Part shown: positions 8,763-20,081 of the stretch, one piece after another
How the letters are laid out: each line of letters starts with the position of its first letter
How positions within the stretch are numbered: the stretch's first letter is position 1
From: Bacteroidaceae bacterium
GTDB taxonomy: Bacteria > Bacteroidota > Bacteroidia > Bacteroidales > Bacteroidaceae
DNA: 64,000 nucleotides
NCBI GenBank assembly: GCA_017555845.1
Contig: JAFZFO010000055.1
Span: 1-64,000, forward strand
Reading direction: 5' to 3'
Notes under the pieces: model-generated
The model's input: the letters and a program-made list of their open reading frames with translations, nothing else
The model's database searches: none
What the model was told of the DNA's origin: nothing
Position numbers and translations under genes: made by a program

Positions 8763-10160
8763 ATGAAGAAGATAAGAAATATTGTTGCAGCATTCTTGGT
8801 GATTGTGTGCACACAGACAAGCGTAGCGCAGACTGCCCTTTCATCATATTTCATGGACGGAATGCTGTACAACAGCAAACTTAATCCGGCGATGAAGGCC
8901 GAGCGTGGCTATCTCTCGCTGCTGTTGGGTAACACCTCTCTTGGCACGAAAGGAAACGTGGGTATATCCAATTTCCTATATCCCCGTGGTGAGAATGAGC
9001 TTGCTACATTCATGAGCGGTTCTGTTGGAACAGATGAGTTCCTCGGCGGTATGCCCGATTACACCCGTTTGGGATTCAAACTGGATGAGACGCTGATGGC
9101 TGCCGGTTTCCGTCTGTTTGGCGGATATTTCTCTTTGGGTCTCTCGTTGCACTCATCGGCAACAGTGTCTTTGCCAAAGGGCTTCTTTGAGTTTGCGAAG
9201 AAGGGTTTCCAGGAGAACAGTTATAGCTTCTCGGGGCTCAATGTAAATACCATGAATTATGCTGCTGCCACAGTCGGATATTCTCACAATCTGTTCCAGG
9301 GGTTCAGGTTCGGTGTCAATGCAAAATATCTTGTGGGTATTGGTCATGCCGATCTTTTTGTTGACAAGTTGAATGTGGAGATGAACGAGCAGCATTGGAT
9401 GATTGAGAGCCACGCGCGGATGCAGGCGGCACTCTTCTGTGAAACCGAGGTCATGGTGGATGAGAATGGTGTTGTCAACGGTGTAGACCTTGCGCTTGAA
9501 CTTGATGACCTGATGAATATCCGTACCTCCAACGGCTTTGCAGTTGATTTAGGTTTCGTATACGATATGGATGAGTTTGTACCCGGCCTGACACTTTCGG
9601 CTTCGGTCATTGATCTTGGTTACATCAACTGGAAGTATATGATGACCGGGCAAAGCACCGATGCCAAGGTTGAGTTCGATGGCTTTGGCGAGGTTGATTA
9701 CAATGATGTTGAAAATGTTGTAACTGCCGAGATGGAACAGTTGATTGACGATGCCTCAAAGATGGTTGAGTTCAATTATGGTGGAATAAAGGAGATGAAG
9801 ACAGCTCTCAATGCGACCATGTATCTGGGCGCTGAGTATAATATGCCATTTTACAGGCCTCTTTCAGTGGGAGTGCTCTATGGACAGTGTTTCTCTCCTT
9901 TTGATTGCAGCAAATGGTACGAGGCGCGAGGATACGTCAATCTCTCTCCTGTAAAATGGTTTGAGCTGTCCGTGAACTATGGATATGGAACATACGGAAC
10001 CACATTGGGTTGGGTGCTCAATTTCCATCCTGCAGGAATCAACCTGTTTGTGGGCAGTGACTATATGATTACGAGAGTGACTCCGCAATATATTCCCATT
10101 GACAACATGAACGCTCATGTAACGTTAGGTCTTAATCTTGCCTTGGGAAAACGCAAATAA
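8763..10160 (+). CDS. DUF5723-type outer-membrane barrel protein
   Basis: This 465-residue protein has a signal peptide of about 22 residues ending near VAQT. A pattern of aromatic and glycine-rich strands typical of Bacteroidetes beta-barrels (PorV/FadL-like, DUF5723) follows. It opens with SSYFMDGMLYNSKLNPAM, the family-style segment, and ends in a short GLNLALGKRK strand. It is the second gene of a pair with the large lipoprotein. Function is unknown; the family assignment is from overall sequence character rather than an alignment. Confidence 0.75.
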   Translation: MKKIRNIVAAFLVIVCTQTSVAQTALSSYFMDGMLYNSKLNPAMKAERGYLSLLLGNTSLGTKGNVGISNFLYPRGENELATFMSGSVGTDEFLGGMPDYTRLGFKLDETLMAAGFRLFGGYFSLGLSLHSSATVSLPKGFFEFAKKGFQENSYSFSGLNVNTMNYAAATVGYSHNLFQGFRFGVNAKYLVGIGHADLFVDKLNVEMNEQHWMIESHARMQAALFCETEVMVDENGVVNGVDLALELDDLMNIRTSNGFAVDLGFVYDMDEFVPGLTLSASVIDLGYINWKYMMTGQSTDAKVEFDGFGEVDYNDVENVVTAEMEQLIDDASKMVEFNYGGIKEMKTALNATMYLGAEYNMPFYRPLSVGVLYGQCFSPFDCSKWYEARGYVNLSPVKWFELSVNYGYGTYGTTLGWVLNFHPAGINLFVGSDYMITRVTPQYIPIDNMNAHVTLGLNLALGKRK

Positions 10161-10161
10161 A

Positions 10162-10196
10162 GAATAGGCGGTCTGTCAGACCGCCTATTCTGTTGT
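10162..10196. terminator. Shared terminator between convergent genes
   Basis: GAATAGGCGGTCT and AGACCGCCTATTC form a perfect 13-bp stem with a three-base loop. It lies between the end of the barrel gene and the end of the convergent mlaF gene and may serve both strands. Confidence 0.8.
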
Positions 10197-10212
10197 TATA
10201 ATGCCTTGTACT

Positions 10213-10977
10213 TTACTTGTGCTTGAACGCTTGCTCCTTGACCTGACGCAGGATCTCGCTTGAAAAGAGAAACTCGTTGAGTTGCTCGTTCTCTGTGTTC
10301 AGGATCTGGGTCTTGTCGCCTTCCCATGCAAGCTTGCCGCCGGAAAGGAACAAGATGTGGTCGCCGATATTCATTACCGAGTTCATATCGTGGGTGTTCA
10401 CGATTGTCGTTATCCCATACTCTTTAGTAATGTCGTGGATGAGCTCATCAATTACCAATGATGTCTGTGGATCAAGGCCGGAGTTCGGCTCGTCGCAGAA
10501 CAGGTATTTGGGCTCAAGGGCAATCGCACGTGCAATGGCCACTCGTTTCTGCATGCCACCTGAAATCTCCTCGGGCAATTTGTCCTGCGCCTCAATGAGG
10601 TTTACTCGGTCAAGACAGGCTCTCGCTCGTGCCAGACGTTCTTTGTATGTCATTGAAGAGAACATGTCGAGCGGGAACATTACATTCTCCAGCACGCTCA
10701 TGGAGTCAAACAGGGCTGCGCTCTGGAACAGCATGCCAATCTCGCGTCTGATAGTGATCTTCTCTTTCTCTTTCATGGTCGTTATGCATCGGCCGTCATA
10801 TATTATCTTGCCCTTGTCGGGTGCAAGCAGGCCGACGATGCATTTTAGGAACACGGTTTTTCCAGCACCGCTCTGTCCTATGATGAGATTGGTTGCACCG
10901 TTGTTGAATGTGGCGTTTATGTCTTCGAGTACAGTCTTGCCTTCAAACTGTTTGTATATTGAGATTGCTTCTATCAT
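10213..10977 (-). CDS. mlaF: MlaF-like ABC transporter ATPase
   Basis: This 254-residue ATPase is the likely energy-coupling subunit of a phospholipid transporter of the MlaFE type. Walker A is GQSGAGKT near residue 34, the signature is ISGGMQKRVAIARA, and Walker B is YLFCDEPNSGLDP. The long C-terminal tail after the H-loop (NTHDMNSV) is also seen in MlaF. Its start overlaps the stop of the MlaE-like gene by four bases (ATGA), so the two are translationally coupled. No MCE/MlaD gene follows; the next gene downstream is convergent. Confidence 0.85.
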   Translation of the reverse strand: MIEAISIYKQFEGKTVLEDINATFNNGATNLIIGQSGAGKTVFLKCIVGLLAPDKGKIIYDGRCITTMKEKEKITIRREIGMLFQSAALFDSMSVLENVMFPLDMFSSMTYKERLARARACLDRVNLIEAQDKLPEEISGGMQKRVAIARAIALEPKYLFCDEPNSGLDPQTSLVIDELIHDITKEYGITTIVNTHDMNSVMNIGDHILFLSGGKLAWEGDKTQILNTENEQLNEFLFSSEILRQVKEQAFKHK

Positions 10978-11723
10978 TGCATCATAATATTGGTTAACAC
11001 TATGTCCGAAAAGAGTATGAGGGCGCTGCAGCTGACAACGGCGTTTGTACTTGCCTTACCAACTTCAATTGAGCCTCCCTTTACGGTGTAGCCGTAGAAC
11101 GAAGCGACTGAAGTGATGATGAAGGCAAAGAAGAAACTCTTGATGATGCTGTACCATACAAACCATACTGTGAATTCGTGCTGCAGTCCCAAGGTAAGTT
11201 CTTCGGATGTCATGATGCCGGTAAGCTTGCCGATGAGGAATGCACCTCCAATACCCGAAGCAATACTGAAGATCACGAGAATGGGTATGGTAAGTACGAG
11301 CCCGGTCACTTTGGGCAGTATGAGGAAGTTTGCCGAGTTTACTCCCATCATGTCAAGGGCGTCAATCTGCTGTGTCACTCTCATGGCTCCAATCTCGGAT
11401 GTGATGTTTGAACCTACCTTTCCGGCAAGAATAAGACACATGATGGTTGATGAGAACTCCAACAGCAATACTTCGCGGGTTGCGTATCCTGTAACGAATT
11501 TCGGCATCCATGGACTCTCGACGTTTGTCTTCATCTGTATGCATAGTGCCGCACCGATGAACAGTGAAATGATGAGCACGATGGGAATGGAGTTGACTCC
11601 CAATTGGTATATTTCGTGTAGTGTGCGGCGGAAGAACATCAGCCATCGTTCGGGTTTTGTCAGCACTCTCTTCATCAGTAGAAGATAACTGCCGAATGTC
11701 TTTATTGCTTCTATAAGTATCAT
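10974..11723 (-). CDS. mlaE: MlaE-like ABC permease
   Basis: This 249-residue protein is a multi-spanning inner-membrane permease of the MlaE family, which moves phospholipids between the inner membrane and the periplasm for outer-membrane asymmetry. Typical features are the N-terminal amphipathic segment, hydrophobic helices at about 45-65, 85-105, 140-170, 195-215 and 225-245, and the conserved GKVGSNITSEIGAMRVTQQIDAL stretch near residue 100, split here by its central G-A-M-R. It precedes mlaF with a four-base overlap. Confidence 0.85.
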   Translation of the reverse strand: MILIEAIKTFGSYLLLMKRVLTKPERWLMFFRRTLHEIYQLGVNSIPIVLIISLFIGAALCIQMKTNVESPWMPKFVTGYATREVLLLEFSSTIMCLILAGKVGSNITSEIGAMRVTQQIDALDMMGVNSANFLILPKVTGLVLTIPILVIFSIASGIGGAFLIGKLTGIMTSEELTLGLQHEFTVWFVWYSIIKSFFFAFIITSVASFYGYTVKGGSIEVGKASTNAVVSCSALILFSDIVLTNIMMQ

Positions 11724-11751
11724 TGTGTCTCTCTTGTTGGTAATGATTGTA

Positions 11752-11759
11752 CAAAGGTA
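11752..11759 (-). promoter_or_regulatory. Possible -7 box for mlaE-mlaF
   Basis: On the minus strand TACCTTTG fits TAnnTTTG and lies about 30 bases before the mlaE start. No clear TTG is seen at the -33 distance. Confidence 0.4.
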
Positions 11760-11840
11760 CTACTTTTTGTCTTTTATTGTATTGGTAGGGGACATAAACT
11801 TTATCATTGGGGCCTATTGTGCCATAAAAAGACACTTTTT

Positions 11841-11871
11841 TTGTTGAAACGGCAAAAAAGCATTACCTTTG
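11841..11871 (+). promoter_or_regulatory. Promoter of lptB
   Basis: TTG at 11841-11843 and TACCTTTG at 11864-11871 are separated by 20 bases, matching the Bacteroidetes -33/-7 promoter. The lptB ATG lies 27 bases downstream. Confidence 0.7.
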
Positions 11872-11898
11872 TTCAATAGTAAATCGTCATAGCCATAT

Positions 11899-12675
11899 AT
11901 GGAACAGGATAATACAGGCATTTTTGAGGAGGCAACAGTTCTGCGAACCGAGAATCTTGTGAAAAGATACGGTAAGCGTACTGTCGTGAACAATGTGTCG
12001 TTCAATGTCAAGCAGGGCGAAATTGTTGGATTGTTGGGCCCTAACGGTGCCGGAAAGACAACGTCGTTCTATATGACAACCGGTCTGGTCATACCGAATG
12101 GCGGACGAATCTTCCTTGACGACAAGGAGATTACCAAATACCCTGTCTACAAGCGTGCACGTGCCGGTATAGGCTATTTGGCTCAGGAGGCAAGCGTGTT
12201 CCGCAAGATGACTGTAGAGGATAATATCGCATCGGTGCTTGAAATGACGGGAAAACCTCTTGAATATCAGAAAGAAAAACTCGAGAGCCTGATATCGGAG
12301 TTTCGTTTGCAGAAGGTGCGCAAGAATCTTGGCGACCGCCTGTCGGGCGGTGAGCGCCGTCGTACCGAGATTGCCCGTTGTCTGGCAATCGATCCCAAAT
12401 TCATTATGCTCGATGAGCCTTTTGCCGGCGTGGATCCTATTGCCGTCGAGGATATCCAGTACATCGTGTGGAAACTGAAGGACAAGAATATCGGTATTCT
12501 CATTACAGACCACAATGTACAGGAGACCTTGAGCATTACGGACCGTGCTTATCTGCTGTTCGAGGGCCGTGTGCTGTTTGAGGGAACTCCAGAGGTCCTT
12601 GCCGAGAATCCAGTTGTGCGCGAGAAGTATCTTGGCCGTGACTTTGTGCTCCGTAAAAGGGAATTCCAATTCTGA
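11899..12675 (+). CDS. lptB: LPS export ABC transporter ATPase LptB
   Basis: LptB powers lipopolysaccharide extraction from the inner membrane together with LptFG. The 258-residue product has Walker [10 protein letters not shown] near residue 50, the Q-loop in [18 protein letters not shown], the signature [16 protein letters not shown], Walker [14 protein letters not shown] and the H-loop ITDHNV. The [11 protein letters not shown] stretch and GGERRR are typical of LptB and separate it from general ABC ATPases. A 12-residue N-terminal extension precedes the usual LptB start region. The gene is monocistronic here, with its own promoter. Confidence 0.9.
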   Translation: MEQDNTGIFEEATVLRTENLVKRYGKRTVVNNVSFNVKQGEIVGLLGPNGAGKTTSFYMTTGLVIPNGGRIFLDDKEITKYPVYKRARAGIGYLAQEASVFRKMTVEDNIASVLEMTGKPLEYQKEKLESLISEFRLQKVRKNLGDRLSGGERRRTEIARCLAIDPKFIMLDEPFAGVDPIAVEDIQYIVWKLKDKNIGILITDHNVQETLSITDRAYLLFEGRVLFEGTPEVLAENPVVREKYLGRDFVLRKREFQF

Positions 12676-12762
12676 TGTTGTGAAATGCTTTTCAATTCGG
12701 CATCAATAGGGGCTTTTTTCTCCCTTAGTTTTGTGTAGGTTGTCAACAAAATCGGTTTTTGC

Positions 12763-12793
12763 TTGATTTTGTGCTCAACTTGTTGTATTTTTG
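12763..12793 (+). promoter_or_regulatory. Promoter of tig
   Basis: TTG at 12763-12765 and TATTTTTG at 12786-12793 are separated by 20 bases. Transcription from here would leave a leader of roughly 85 bases before the tig ATG. Confidence 0.7.
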
Positions 12794-12884
12794 TGCGCCT
12801 TAAATTAAGGTGTGTAGTGCGCCCTTTTGTGTGCACGGCAATACAAATCTTTTGGATTGAAGAAATCATTAAAATTTTTATATA

Positions 12885-14228
12885 ATGGAATTTACACTTA
12901 AAAATCAGGATGCTACAAGTGCAATCCTTTCGGTAAACATTCAGGAGGCCGATTACGCGGCTTTGGTTGAGAAGCAGTTGAAGAATTTCCGTCAGAAGGC
13001 AAATGTCCCAGGTTTCCGTCCAGGTATGGTGCCTATGGGCTTGATCAAGAAGCAGTACGGTACAGCTGTAAAGGCAGAGGAAATCAACAAGTTGTTGCAG
13101 ACAAAGATCTTCGAATATATCAGAGAGAACAAGATTGATATGCTTGGCGAGCCACTTCCAATCGAGGAGCAGCAGGCAAACATCAACATGGTTGATGACA
13201 AGGACTTCACTTTTGAGTTCGAGATTGCTCTCGCTCCAAAGTTCGACGCGGTTCTTGACAAGAACGATGCTCTCGCATACTACAAGATCCAGCCAACAGA
13301 TGAGATGGTACAGGGTCAGGTAGACGCTTTCGCACAGCGTTGCGGTGAGTACAAGCAGGTTGAGTCTTATGAGAATGGCGACATGCTCAAGGGTACATTG
13401 ACCGAGGCTGTTGAGAACGGTGTTGTTGTTCGTGAGGCTGTCATGATGCCTTCATACATGAAGAATGAAGATCAGAAGGCTCTCTTCGCAGGTTCAAAGG
13501 TTAACGATGTAGTTACATTCAATCCTTTCACTGCATTCGATGGCAACGAGGCAGAGCTCGCATCACTCCTCAAGGTTGAGAAGAGCGAGGTTGCTGCTCA
13601 CAACGGTGAGTTTACATTCGCAATCAGCGAGATTACACGTTTCGTTGCAAGCGAGGTAAACCAGAACGTATTCGACGCTGCATTCGGTAAGGATGCTGTG
13701 AAGAGCGAGGAGGAGTTCCGCGCAAAGATCGCTGAGCAGTTCGAGGCTCGTTTCGAGGTTGAGAGCGACTACAAGTTGTTGATGGATGTACGCGACTATC
13801 TCATGAACAAGGTTGGCAAGCTCGAGTTCAACGAGGCTATTCTCCGTCGTATCATGGATTCAAACAAGGCTGAGGGCGAGGTTGTAAGCGAGGAGGATTT
13901 CCAGAAGAGCCTTACAGAACTCCGTTGGCACTTGGTTAAGGAGCAACTTGCAAAGAAGTTCGAGATCAAGATCGATGATAACGACGTTCTCAATGTTGCA
14001 AAGGGTGCTACACGTGACCAGTTCGCTCAGTACGGTATGGCAAATGTTCCTGAGGACTTGCTCGAGAACTACGCTAAGGAGATGCTCAAGCAGGAGAAGA
14101 CACGCGAGGCTCTCATCAACCGTGCAGTTGACGTGAAGCTCATCCAGGGTATCAAGGCTGCCATTACCTTGAACGAGGAGAAGGTTTCTGTTGAGGACTT
14201 CAACAAAAAGGTATCTGAAAACGCTTAA
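12885..14228 (+). CDS. tig: Trigger factor
   Basis: Trigger factor is the ribosome-bound folding chaperone. The 447-residue product starts with the ribosome-binding domain; the usual GFRxGKxP signature appears as GFRPGMVPMGL near residue 44. A middle region aligns in position with the FKBP-like domain but looks diverged, as is usual in Bacteroidetes. A long helical C-terminal domain follows. Codon use is dominated by favoured codons (AAG, GAG, CGT), consistent with high expression. It lies upstream of clpP and clpX, a common order, but a terminator separates it from clpP. Confidence 0.92.
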   Translation: MEFTLKNQDATSAILSVNIQEADYAALVEKQLKNFRQKANVPGFRPGMVPMGLIKKQYGTAVKAEEINKLLQTKIFEYIRENKIDMLGEPLPIEEQQANINMVDDKDFTFEFEIALAPKFDAVLDKNDALAYYKIQPTDEMVQGQVDAFAQRCGEYKQVESYENGDMLKGTLTEAVENGVVVREAVMMPSYMKNEDQKALFAGSKVNDVVTFNPFTAFDGNEAELASLLKVEKSEVAAHNGEFTFAISEITRFVASEVNQNVFDAAFGKDAVKSEEEFRAKIAEQFEARFEVESDYKLLMDVRDYLMNKVGKLEFNEAILRRIMDSNKAEGEVVSEEDFQKSLTELRWHLVKEQLAKKFEIKIDDNDVLNVAKGATRDQFAQYGMANVPEDLLENYAKEMLKQEKTREALINRAVDVKLIQGIKAAITLNEEKVSVEDFNKKVSENA

Positions 14229-14245
14229 TATATAATATTGGGTAT

Positions 14246-14288
14246 ATAATCCGGCCTATTGGCTTTGCCCGATAGGCCGGATTATTTT
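14246..14288 (+). terminator. Terminator between tig and clpP
   Basis: ATAATCCGGCCTAT at 14246-14259 and ATAGGCCGGATTAT at 14272-14285 form a perfect 14-bp stem followed by T. Any clpP start inside this hairpin (a TTG at 14259) is therefore unlikely. Confidence 0.85.
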
Positions 14289-14318
14289 AATAATTACAAA
14301 ATTCAAAAACAGGTTGTT

Positions 14319-14990
14319 ATGGAGAGAGATGATTTTAAAAAATATGCTACCAAGCACCTTGGTATGAACAGTATGGTGCTTGATGATGTGATAAAGGCGC
14401 AGTCGCAGTATCTGAACCCATATATTCTCGAGGAGAGACAGTTGAATGTCACTCAGATGGATGTCTTTTCACGATTGATGATGGACAGAATCATCTTCCT
14501 TGGCACCCAGATCGATGACTATACAGCCAACACCTTGCAGGCGCAGCTGTTGTATCTCGATTCTGTTGATAGCGGCAAGGATATCTCTATCTACATCAAC
14601 TCGCCCGGCGGCTCGGTGTATGCGGGTTTGGGTATCTATGATACAATGCAGTTCATCTCAAGTGATGTTGCGACAATCTGTACCGGTATGGCTGCAAGCA
14701 TGGCTGCGGTATTGCTTGTTGCAGGTGCTGAGGGCAAGCGTTCGGCGTTGACCCACAGCCGTGTGATGATTCATCAGCCTCTTGGCGGTGTGCAGGGACA
14801 GGCGAGCGACATTGAAATTACTGCACGCGAGATCCAGAAATTGAAGAAGGAACTCTATACTATCATTTCTGACCACAGCAAACAGCCTTTTGACAAGGTG
14901 TGGACCGATAGTGACCGCGATTACTGGATGACTGCAGCCGAGGCTCAGGAGTATGGTATGATTGACCGTGTCCTTACACGTAAAATATAA
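14319..14990 (+). CDS. clpP: ClpP protease subunit
   Basis: ClpP is the serine peptidase of the ClpXP complex. The product from ATG 14319 is 223 residues, the normal length. Visible motifs are NSPGGSVYAG, the active-site serine region TGMAASMAAVLL and the histidine region VMIHQPLGG; the acidic third residue follows in the usual C-terminal third. I chose ATG 14319 because an upstream in-frame TTG at 14259 lies in the terminator stem. The clpX gene follows 8 bases later. Confidence 0.95.
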   Translation: MERDDFKKYATKHLGMNSMVLDDVIKAQSQYLNPYILEERQLNVTQMDVFSRLMMDRIIFLGTQIDDYTANTLQAQLLYLDSVDSGKDISIYINSPGGSVYAGLGIYDTMQFISSDVATICTGMAASMAAVLLVAGAEGKRSALTHSRVMIHQPLGGVQGQASDIEITAREIQKLKKELYTIISDHSKQPFDKVWTDSDRDYWMTAAEAQEYGMIDRVLTRKI

Positions 14991-14998
14991 TTCAGTCA

Positions 14999-16222
14999 AT
15001 GGCAGAGAAAGGTAAAAAACGTTGTAGCTTTTGTGGCAGGACAGAGGAGCAGGTGGCTTTGCTCATGACCGGAATGACCGGTTATATCTGTAACGAGTGT
15101 GTTGAACAGGCGCATAATATCCTGCGTGAGGAGGCTCTGTTGCCAAAGAGTGACTTCAATATGAAGGAACTCCCGAAACCAAAGGAGATAAAGGCTTTCC
15201 TCGATGAATATGTCATTGGTCAGGATGATGCCAAATGTGCTCTTGCCGTGTCGGTCTACAATCACTACAAGCGTCTCATGCAGCGTGGCGCCGATGATGA
15301 GGTGGAGATAGAGAAGAGCAACATCATTATGGTGGGCAGTACCGGAACCGGCAAGACTCTGCTTGCCCGCACCATTGCCAAGCTCTTGAAAGTCCCATTC
15401 ACTATTGTCGATGCGACTGTGTTGACCGAGGCTGGTTATGTGGGCGAGGATATCGAAAGTATACTTACCCGTCTGTTGCAGGTAGCGGACTATAATGTGG
15501 AGGAGGCTGAACGTGGTATTGTGTTCATTGATGAGATTGACAAGATTGCCCGCAAGAGCGACAATCCTTCTATCACACGCGATGTCAGCGGCGAGGGTGT
15601 TCAGCAGGGATTGCTGAAGCTGCTTGAGGGCTCAGTGGTAAATGTTCCGCCACAGGGAGGTCGCAAACACCCTGATCAGAAGATGATTGCTGTGAATACA
15701 AAGCATATCCTGTTTATCTGCGGTGGTGCTTTTGACGGTATCGAGAAGAAGATTGCGCAGCGCCTGAATACTCATGTCGTGGGTTATAACTCGGTGCAGA
15801 ACAAGATGCATATTGACAAGGGTGACATGATGCAGTACATTATGCCACAGGATTTGCGTTCATTCGGCCTTATCCCCGAGATTATCGGCCGTCTCCCGAT
15901 ACTCACTTCGTTGCGTCCGCTTGACCGTGGCACATTGCGCAACATCCTCACAGAGCCAAAGAACTCTATCATAAAGCAGTATGTCAAGCTTATGGAGATG
16001 GACGGCGTAAAGCTTGCATTTGAGCCCGAGACTCTTGAGTATATCGTTGATACTGCGGTCGAGTACAAGCTCGGTGCTCGTGGATTGCGTTCTATTGTAG
16101 AGACAATCATGATGGAGAAGATGTTCGAGATTCCATCAAACGGTGTCAAGGAGTGCAATATTACCAAGGAATATGCCCAGGCGCAGGTGGAGAAGAGCGC
16201 AACAATAAAATGTGCTGTGTAA
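14999..16222 (+). CDS. clpX: ClpX unfoldase
   Basis: ClpX is the AAA+ unfoldase that feeds tagged substrates to ClpP. The 407-residue protein begins with the four-cysteine zinc-binding domain ([10 protein letters not shown] ... CNECVEQA). The AAA+ core carries Walker A GSTGTGKT, Walker [12 protein letters not shown], and a sensor II arginine in [11 protein letters not shown]. It sits 8 bases after clpP and is followed by a terminator, so clpP-clpX form the transcription unit. Confidence 0.96.
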   Translation: MAEKGKKRCSFCGRTEEQVALLMTGMTGYICNECVEQAHNILREEALLPKSDFNMKELPKPKEIKAFLDEYVIGQDDAKCALAVSVYNHYKRLMQRGADDEVEIEKSNIIMVGSTGTGKTLLARTIAKLLKVPFTIVDATVLTEAGYVGEDIESILTRLLQVADYNVEEAERGIVFIDEIDKIARKSDNPSITRDVSGEGVQQGLLKLLEGSVVNVPPQGGRKHPDQKMIAVNTKHILFICGGAFDGIEKKIAQRLNTHVVGYNSVQNKMHIDKGDMMQYIMPQDLRSFGLIPEIIGRLPILTSLRPLDRGTLRNILTEPKNSIIKQYVKLMEMDGVKLAFEPETLEYIVDTAVEYKLGARGLRSIVETIMMEKMFEIPSNGVKECNITKEYAQAQVEKSATIKCAV

Positions 16223-16241
16223 GACAGCATGGCAGTTTGAT

Positions 16242-16280
16242 AAACGGCAGGCTTCATATACAAAGCCTGCCGTTTTGTTT
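16242..16280 (+). terminator. Terminator after clpX
   Basis: AAACGGCAGGCTT pairs with AAGCCTGCCGTTT, followed by TGTTT. This is the end of the clpPX unit. Confidence 0.8.
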
Positions 16281-16331
16281 CTGGTCTCCCGATTTTTTTT
16301 GCGTCATTTATGAAAATATATTAGAAAAAAG

Positions 16332-16363
16332 TTGTGCTTTTAATTGATATATTTATAACTTTG
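16332..16363 (+). promoter_or_regulatory. Promoter of recQ-guaB
   Basis: TTG at 16332-16334 and TAACTTTG at 16356-16363 have a 21-base spacer. The recQ ATG follows 23 bases later. Confidence 0.65.
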
Positions 16364-16386
16364 TTTGCAAATAGGCATGTTATATA

Positions 16387-18561
16387 ATGGCAAAGAAGTG
16401 TAATTTGACAGAGGCTCTCAAGGAGAACTTCGGTTTTGACAAGTTCAAGGGTGATCAGGAAGCTGTCATCAAGAACTTGCTTGCAGGCAATGATGCCTTT
16501 GTTCTGATGCCTACCGGTGGCGGCAAATCGCTTTGTTACCAGCTGCCTTCGCTTGTTATGGAGGGAACGGCTATTGTGATCTCTCCGCTTATTGCTTTGA
16601 TGAAGAATCAGGTCGATGCAATACGTAATCTCAATGAAGAGGACGGTGTTGCCCATTTCCTGAACTCGTCTCTTACAAAGCAGGCAATCGAGGAGGTAAA
16701 GGAGGATGTGCTCTCCGGTAAGACAAAACTATTGTATGTCGCTCCCGAATCCTTGACAAAAGAGGATAATGTGGAGTTTCTTAAAAGCATAAAGATTTCG
16801 TTCTATGCAATCGATGAGGCGCACTGTATCTCGGAATGGGGCCACGATTTTCGCCCCGAATACCGCCGCATACGCCCTATCATGAACGAAATTGGCAGAG
16901 CGCCTATCATTGCATTGACTGCTACTGCCACAACCAAGGTGCGCGATGACATAAAGAAGAATCTGGGAATACAGGATGCTCCCGATTTCAAGTCATCGTT
17001 CAACCGCCCTAATCTCTATTACGAGGTACGTTCAAAGACAAAGGACGTGGACAAGGAGATTATCAAGTTTATTAAGGCAAACCCGGGGAAGTCGGGTATC
17101 ATATATTGTTTGAGCCGTAAGAAGGTTGAGGAATTGGCCGAGATACTGCAGACCAATGAGATTTCGGCAAAGGCCTATCATGCCGGTATGGACTCGGCAA
17201 TGAGGTCGCAGACACAGGACGACTTCATAATGGAAAAGATTGATGTCATTGTTGCGACCATCGCTTTTGGTATGGGTATAGACAAGCCTGATGTGCGCTA
17301 TGTCATCCATTATGACATTCCCAAGAGTCTCGAAGGCTATTATCAGGAAACAGGCCGTGCCGGCCGTGATGGTGGCGAGGGACAGTGTATTGCCTTCTAT
17401 AACAACAAGGATTTACAGAAATTGGAGAAATTCCTCGAGGGCAAGCCGCTTGCCGAGCAGTATATAGGCCGTCAGCTGTTGCATGAGACTACCGCTTATG
17501 CCGAGTCTTCGGTTTGTCGCAGGAAATTATTGTTGCATTATTTTGGTGAGAGTTACGACGTGGAAAATTGTGGTAATTGTGACAACTGCCTCTCTCCTAA
17601 GAAACAGGTGGAAGCAAAAGAGTTGCTCGAGGCTGTTATAGAGACAGTATTGGCGTTGAAGGAGAATTTTAAGACCGATTATGTGATAGATGTCCTTTTG
17701 GGTAAGGAGACCGCTGATATAATCTCGCATAATCATGATGAACTGGAGTGTTTCGGTTGTGGTGATGATGAGGATGTAAAGCGCTGGAATGCAGTCATAC
17801 GCCAGGCTCTGATTGCCGGTTATCTTGATAAGGATGTCGAGAATTATGGCTTGCTCAAGGTTACAAAGCAGGGACAGGCATTCCTCAAGAAGCCCGTATC
17901 GTTCAAGATTGTCGAGGACAGGGATTTCGAAGAGGAGGAGACTATAGTACAGACAGCAAGTACCTTTGCGGTAGACCCTGAACTGTTTGCCATGCTCAAG
18001 AACTTGCGCAAGAAGCTGTCTAAGCAGCTTGAGTTGCCTCCATATGTGATATTCCAGGATCCATCGCTCGAGGCTATGGCTACCACATATCCAGTTACGA
18101 TCGATGAGTTGAAAAACATCCCTGGTGTGGGCGAGGGTAAGGCAAAGCGTTACGGCGAGGAGTTCTGCGCCCTCATCAAGCGCCACTGCGAGGAGAATGA
18201 GATTGACCGTCCCGAGGATATACGCATCCGCACTGTGGCAAACAAGTCGAAACTGAAGGTTGCCATAATCAATGCCATTGACCGTAAGGTGGCTCTCGAT
18301 GACCTGGCTATAAGCAAGGGCGTGGAATTTGATGAACTGCTCGACGATGTGGAGTCTATCGTATATTCCGGTACCAAACTCAATATCGACTATTTCCTTG
18401 AGGAGATACTCGATGAGGAGAATCTGAATGAGATATATGAATACTTCAAGACTTCCGATACCGATTCCATTGATGTCGCAATTGAGGAGTTGGGTGGTGA
18501 GTACACCGAGGAGGAGATACGCCTTGTGCGAGTGAAATTCATTTCTGAAGTTGGAAACTGA
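16387..18561 (+). CDS. recQ: RecQ-family DNA helicase
   Basis: RecQ is a 3'-5' superfamily 2 helicase for recombination and repair. The 724-residue product has Walker A MPTGGGKSLCYQLP near residue 41, the DEAH box (AIDEAHCISEWGHDFR), helicase motif VI (QETGRAGRDG), and the RQC zinc cysteines (VCRR, ENCGNCDNC). An HRDC-like domain lies near residues 535-610 and a Bacteroidetes-type C-terminal extension of about 100 residues follows. The guaB gene follows after 27 bases with no terminator, so they may be cotranscribed. Confidence 0.93.
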   Translation: MAKKCNLTEALKENFGFDKFKGDQEAVIKNLLAGNDAFVLMPTGGGKSLCYQLPSLVMEGTAIVISPLIALMKNQVDAIRNLNEEDGVAHFLNSSLTKQAIEEVKEDVLSGKTKLLYVAPESLTKEDNVEFLKSIKISFYAIDEAHCISEWGHDFRPEYRRIRPIMNEIGRAPIIALTATATTKVRDDIKKNLGIQDAPDFKSSFNRPNLYYEVRSKTKDVDKEIIKFIKANPGKSGIIYCLSRKKVEELAEILQTNEISAKAYHAGMDSAMRSQTQDDFIMEKIDVIVATIAFGMGIDKPDVRYVIHYDIPKSLEGYYQETGRAGRDGGEGQCIAFYNNKDLQKLEKFLEGKPLAEQYIGRQLLHETTAYAESSVCRRKLLLHYFGESYDVENCGNCDNCLSPKKQVEAKELLEAVIETVLALKENFKTDYVIDVLLGKETADIISHNHDELECFGCGDDEDVKRWNAVIRQALIAGYLDKDVENYGLLKVTKQGQAFLKKPVSFKIVEDRDFEEEETIVQTASTFAVDPELFAMLKNLRKKLSKQLELPPYVIFQDPSLEAMATTYPVTIDELKNIPGVGEGKAKRYGEEFCALIKRHCEENEIDRPEDIRIRTVANKSKLKVAIINAIDRKVALDDLAISKGVEFDELLDDVESIVYSGTKLNIDYFLEEILDEENLNEIYEYFKTSDTDSIDVAIEELGGEYTEEEIRLVRVKFISEVGN

Positions 18562-18567
18562 TTTTGA

Positions 18568-20070
<1,503 letters not shown>

Positions 20071-20081
20071 ATAATGACAGA

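Noticed and set aside
14259..14318. Longer clpP start at TTG 14259
   Set aside because: It lies inside the perfect 14-bp terminator stem after tig; ATG 14319 gives the usual length.
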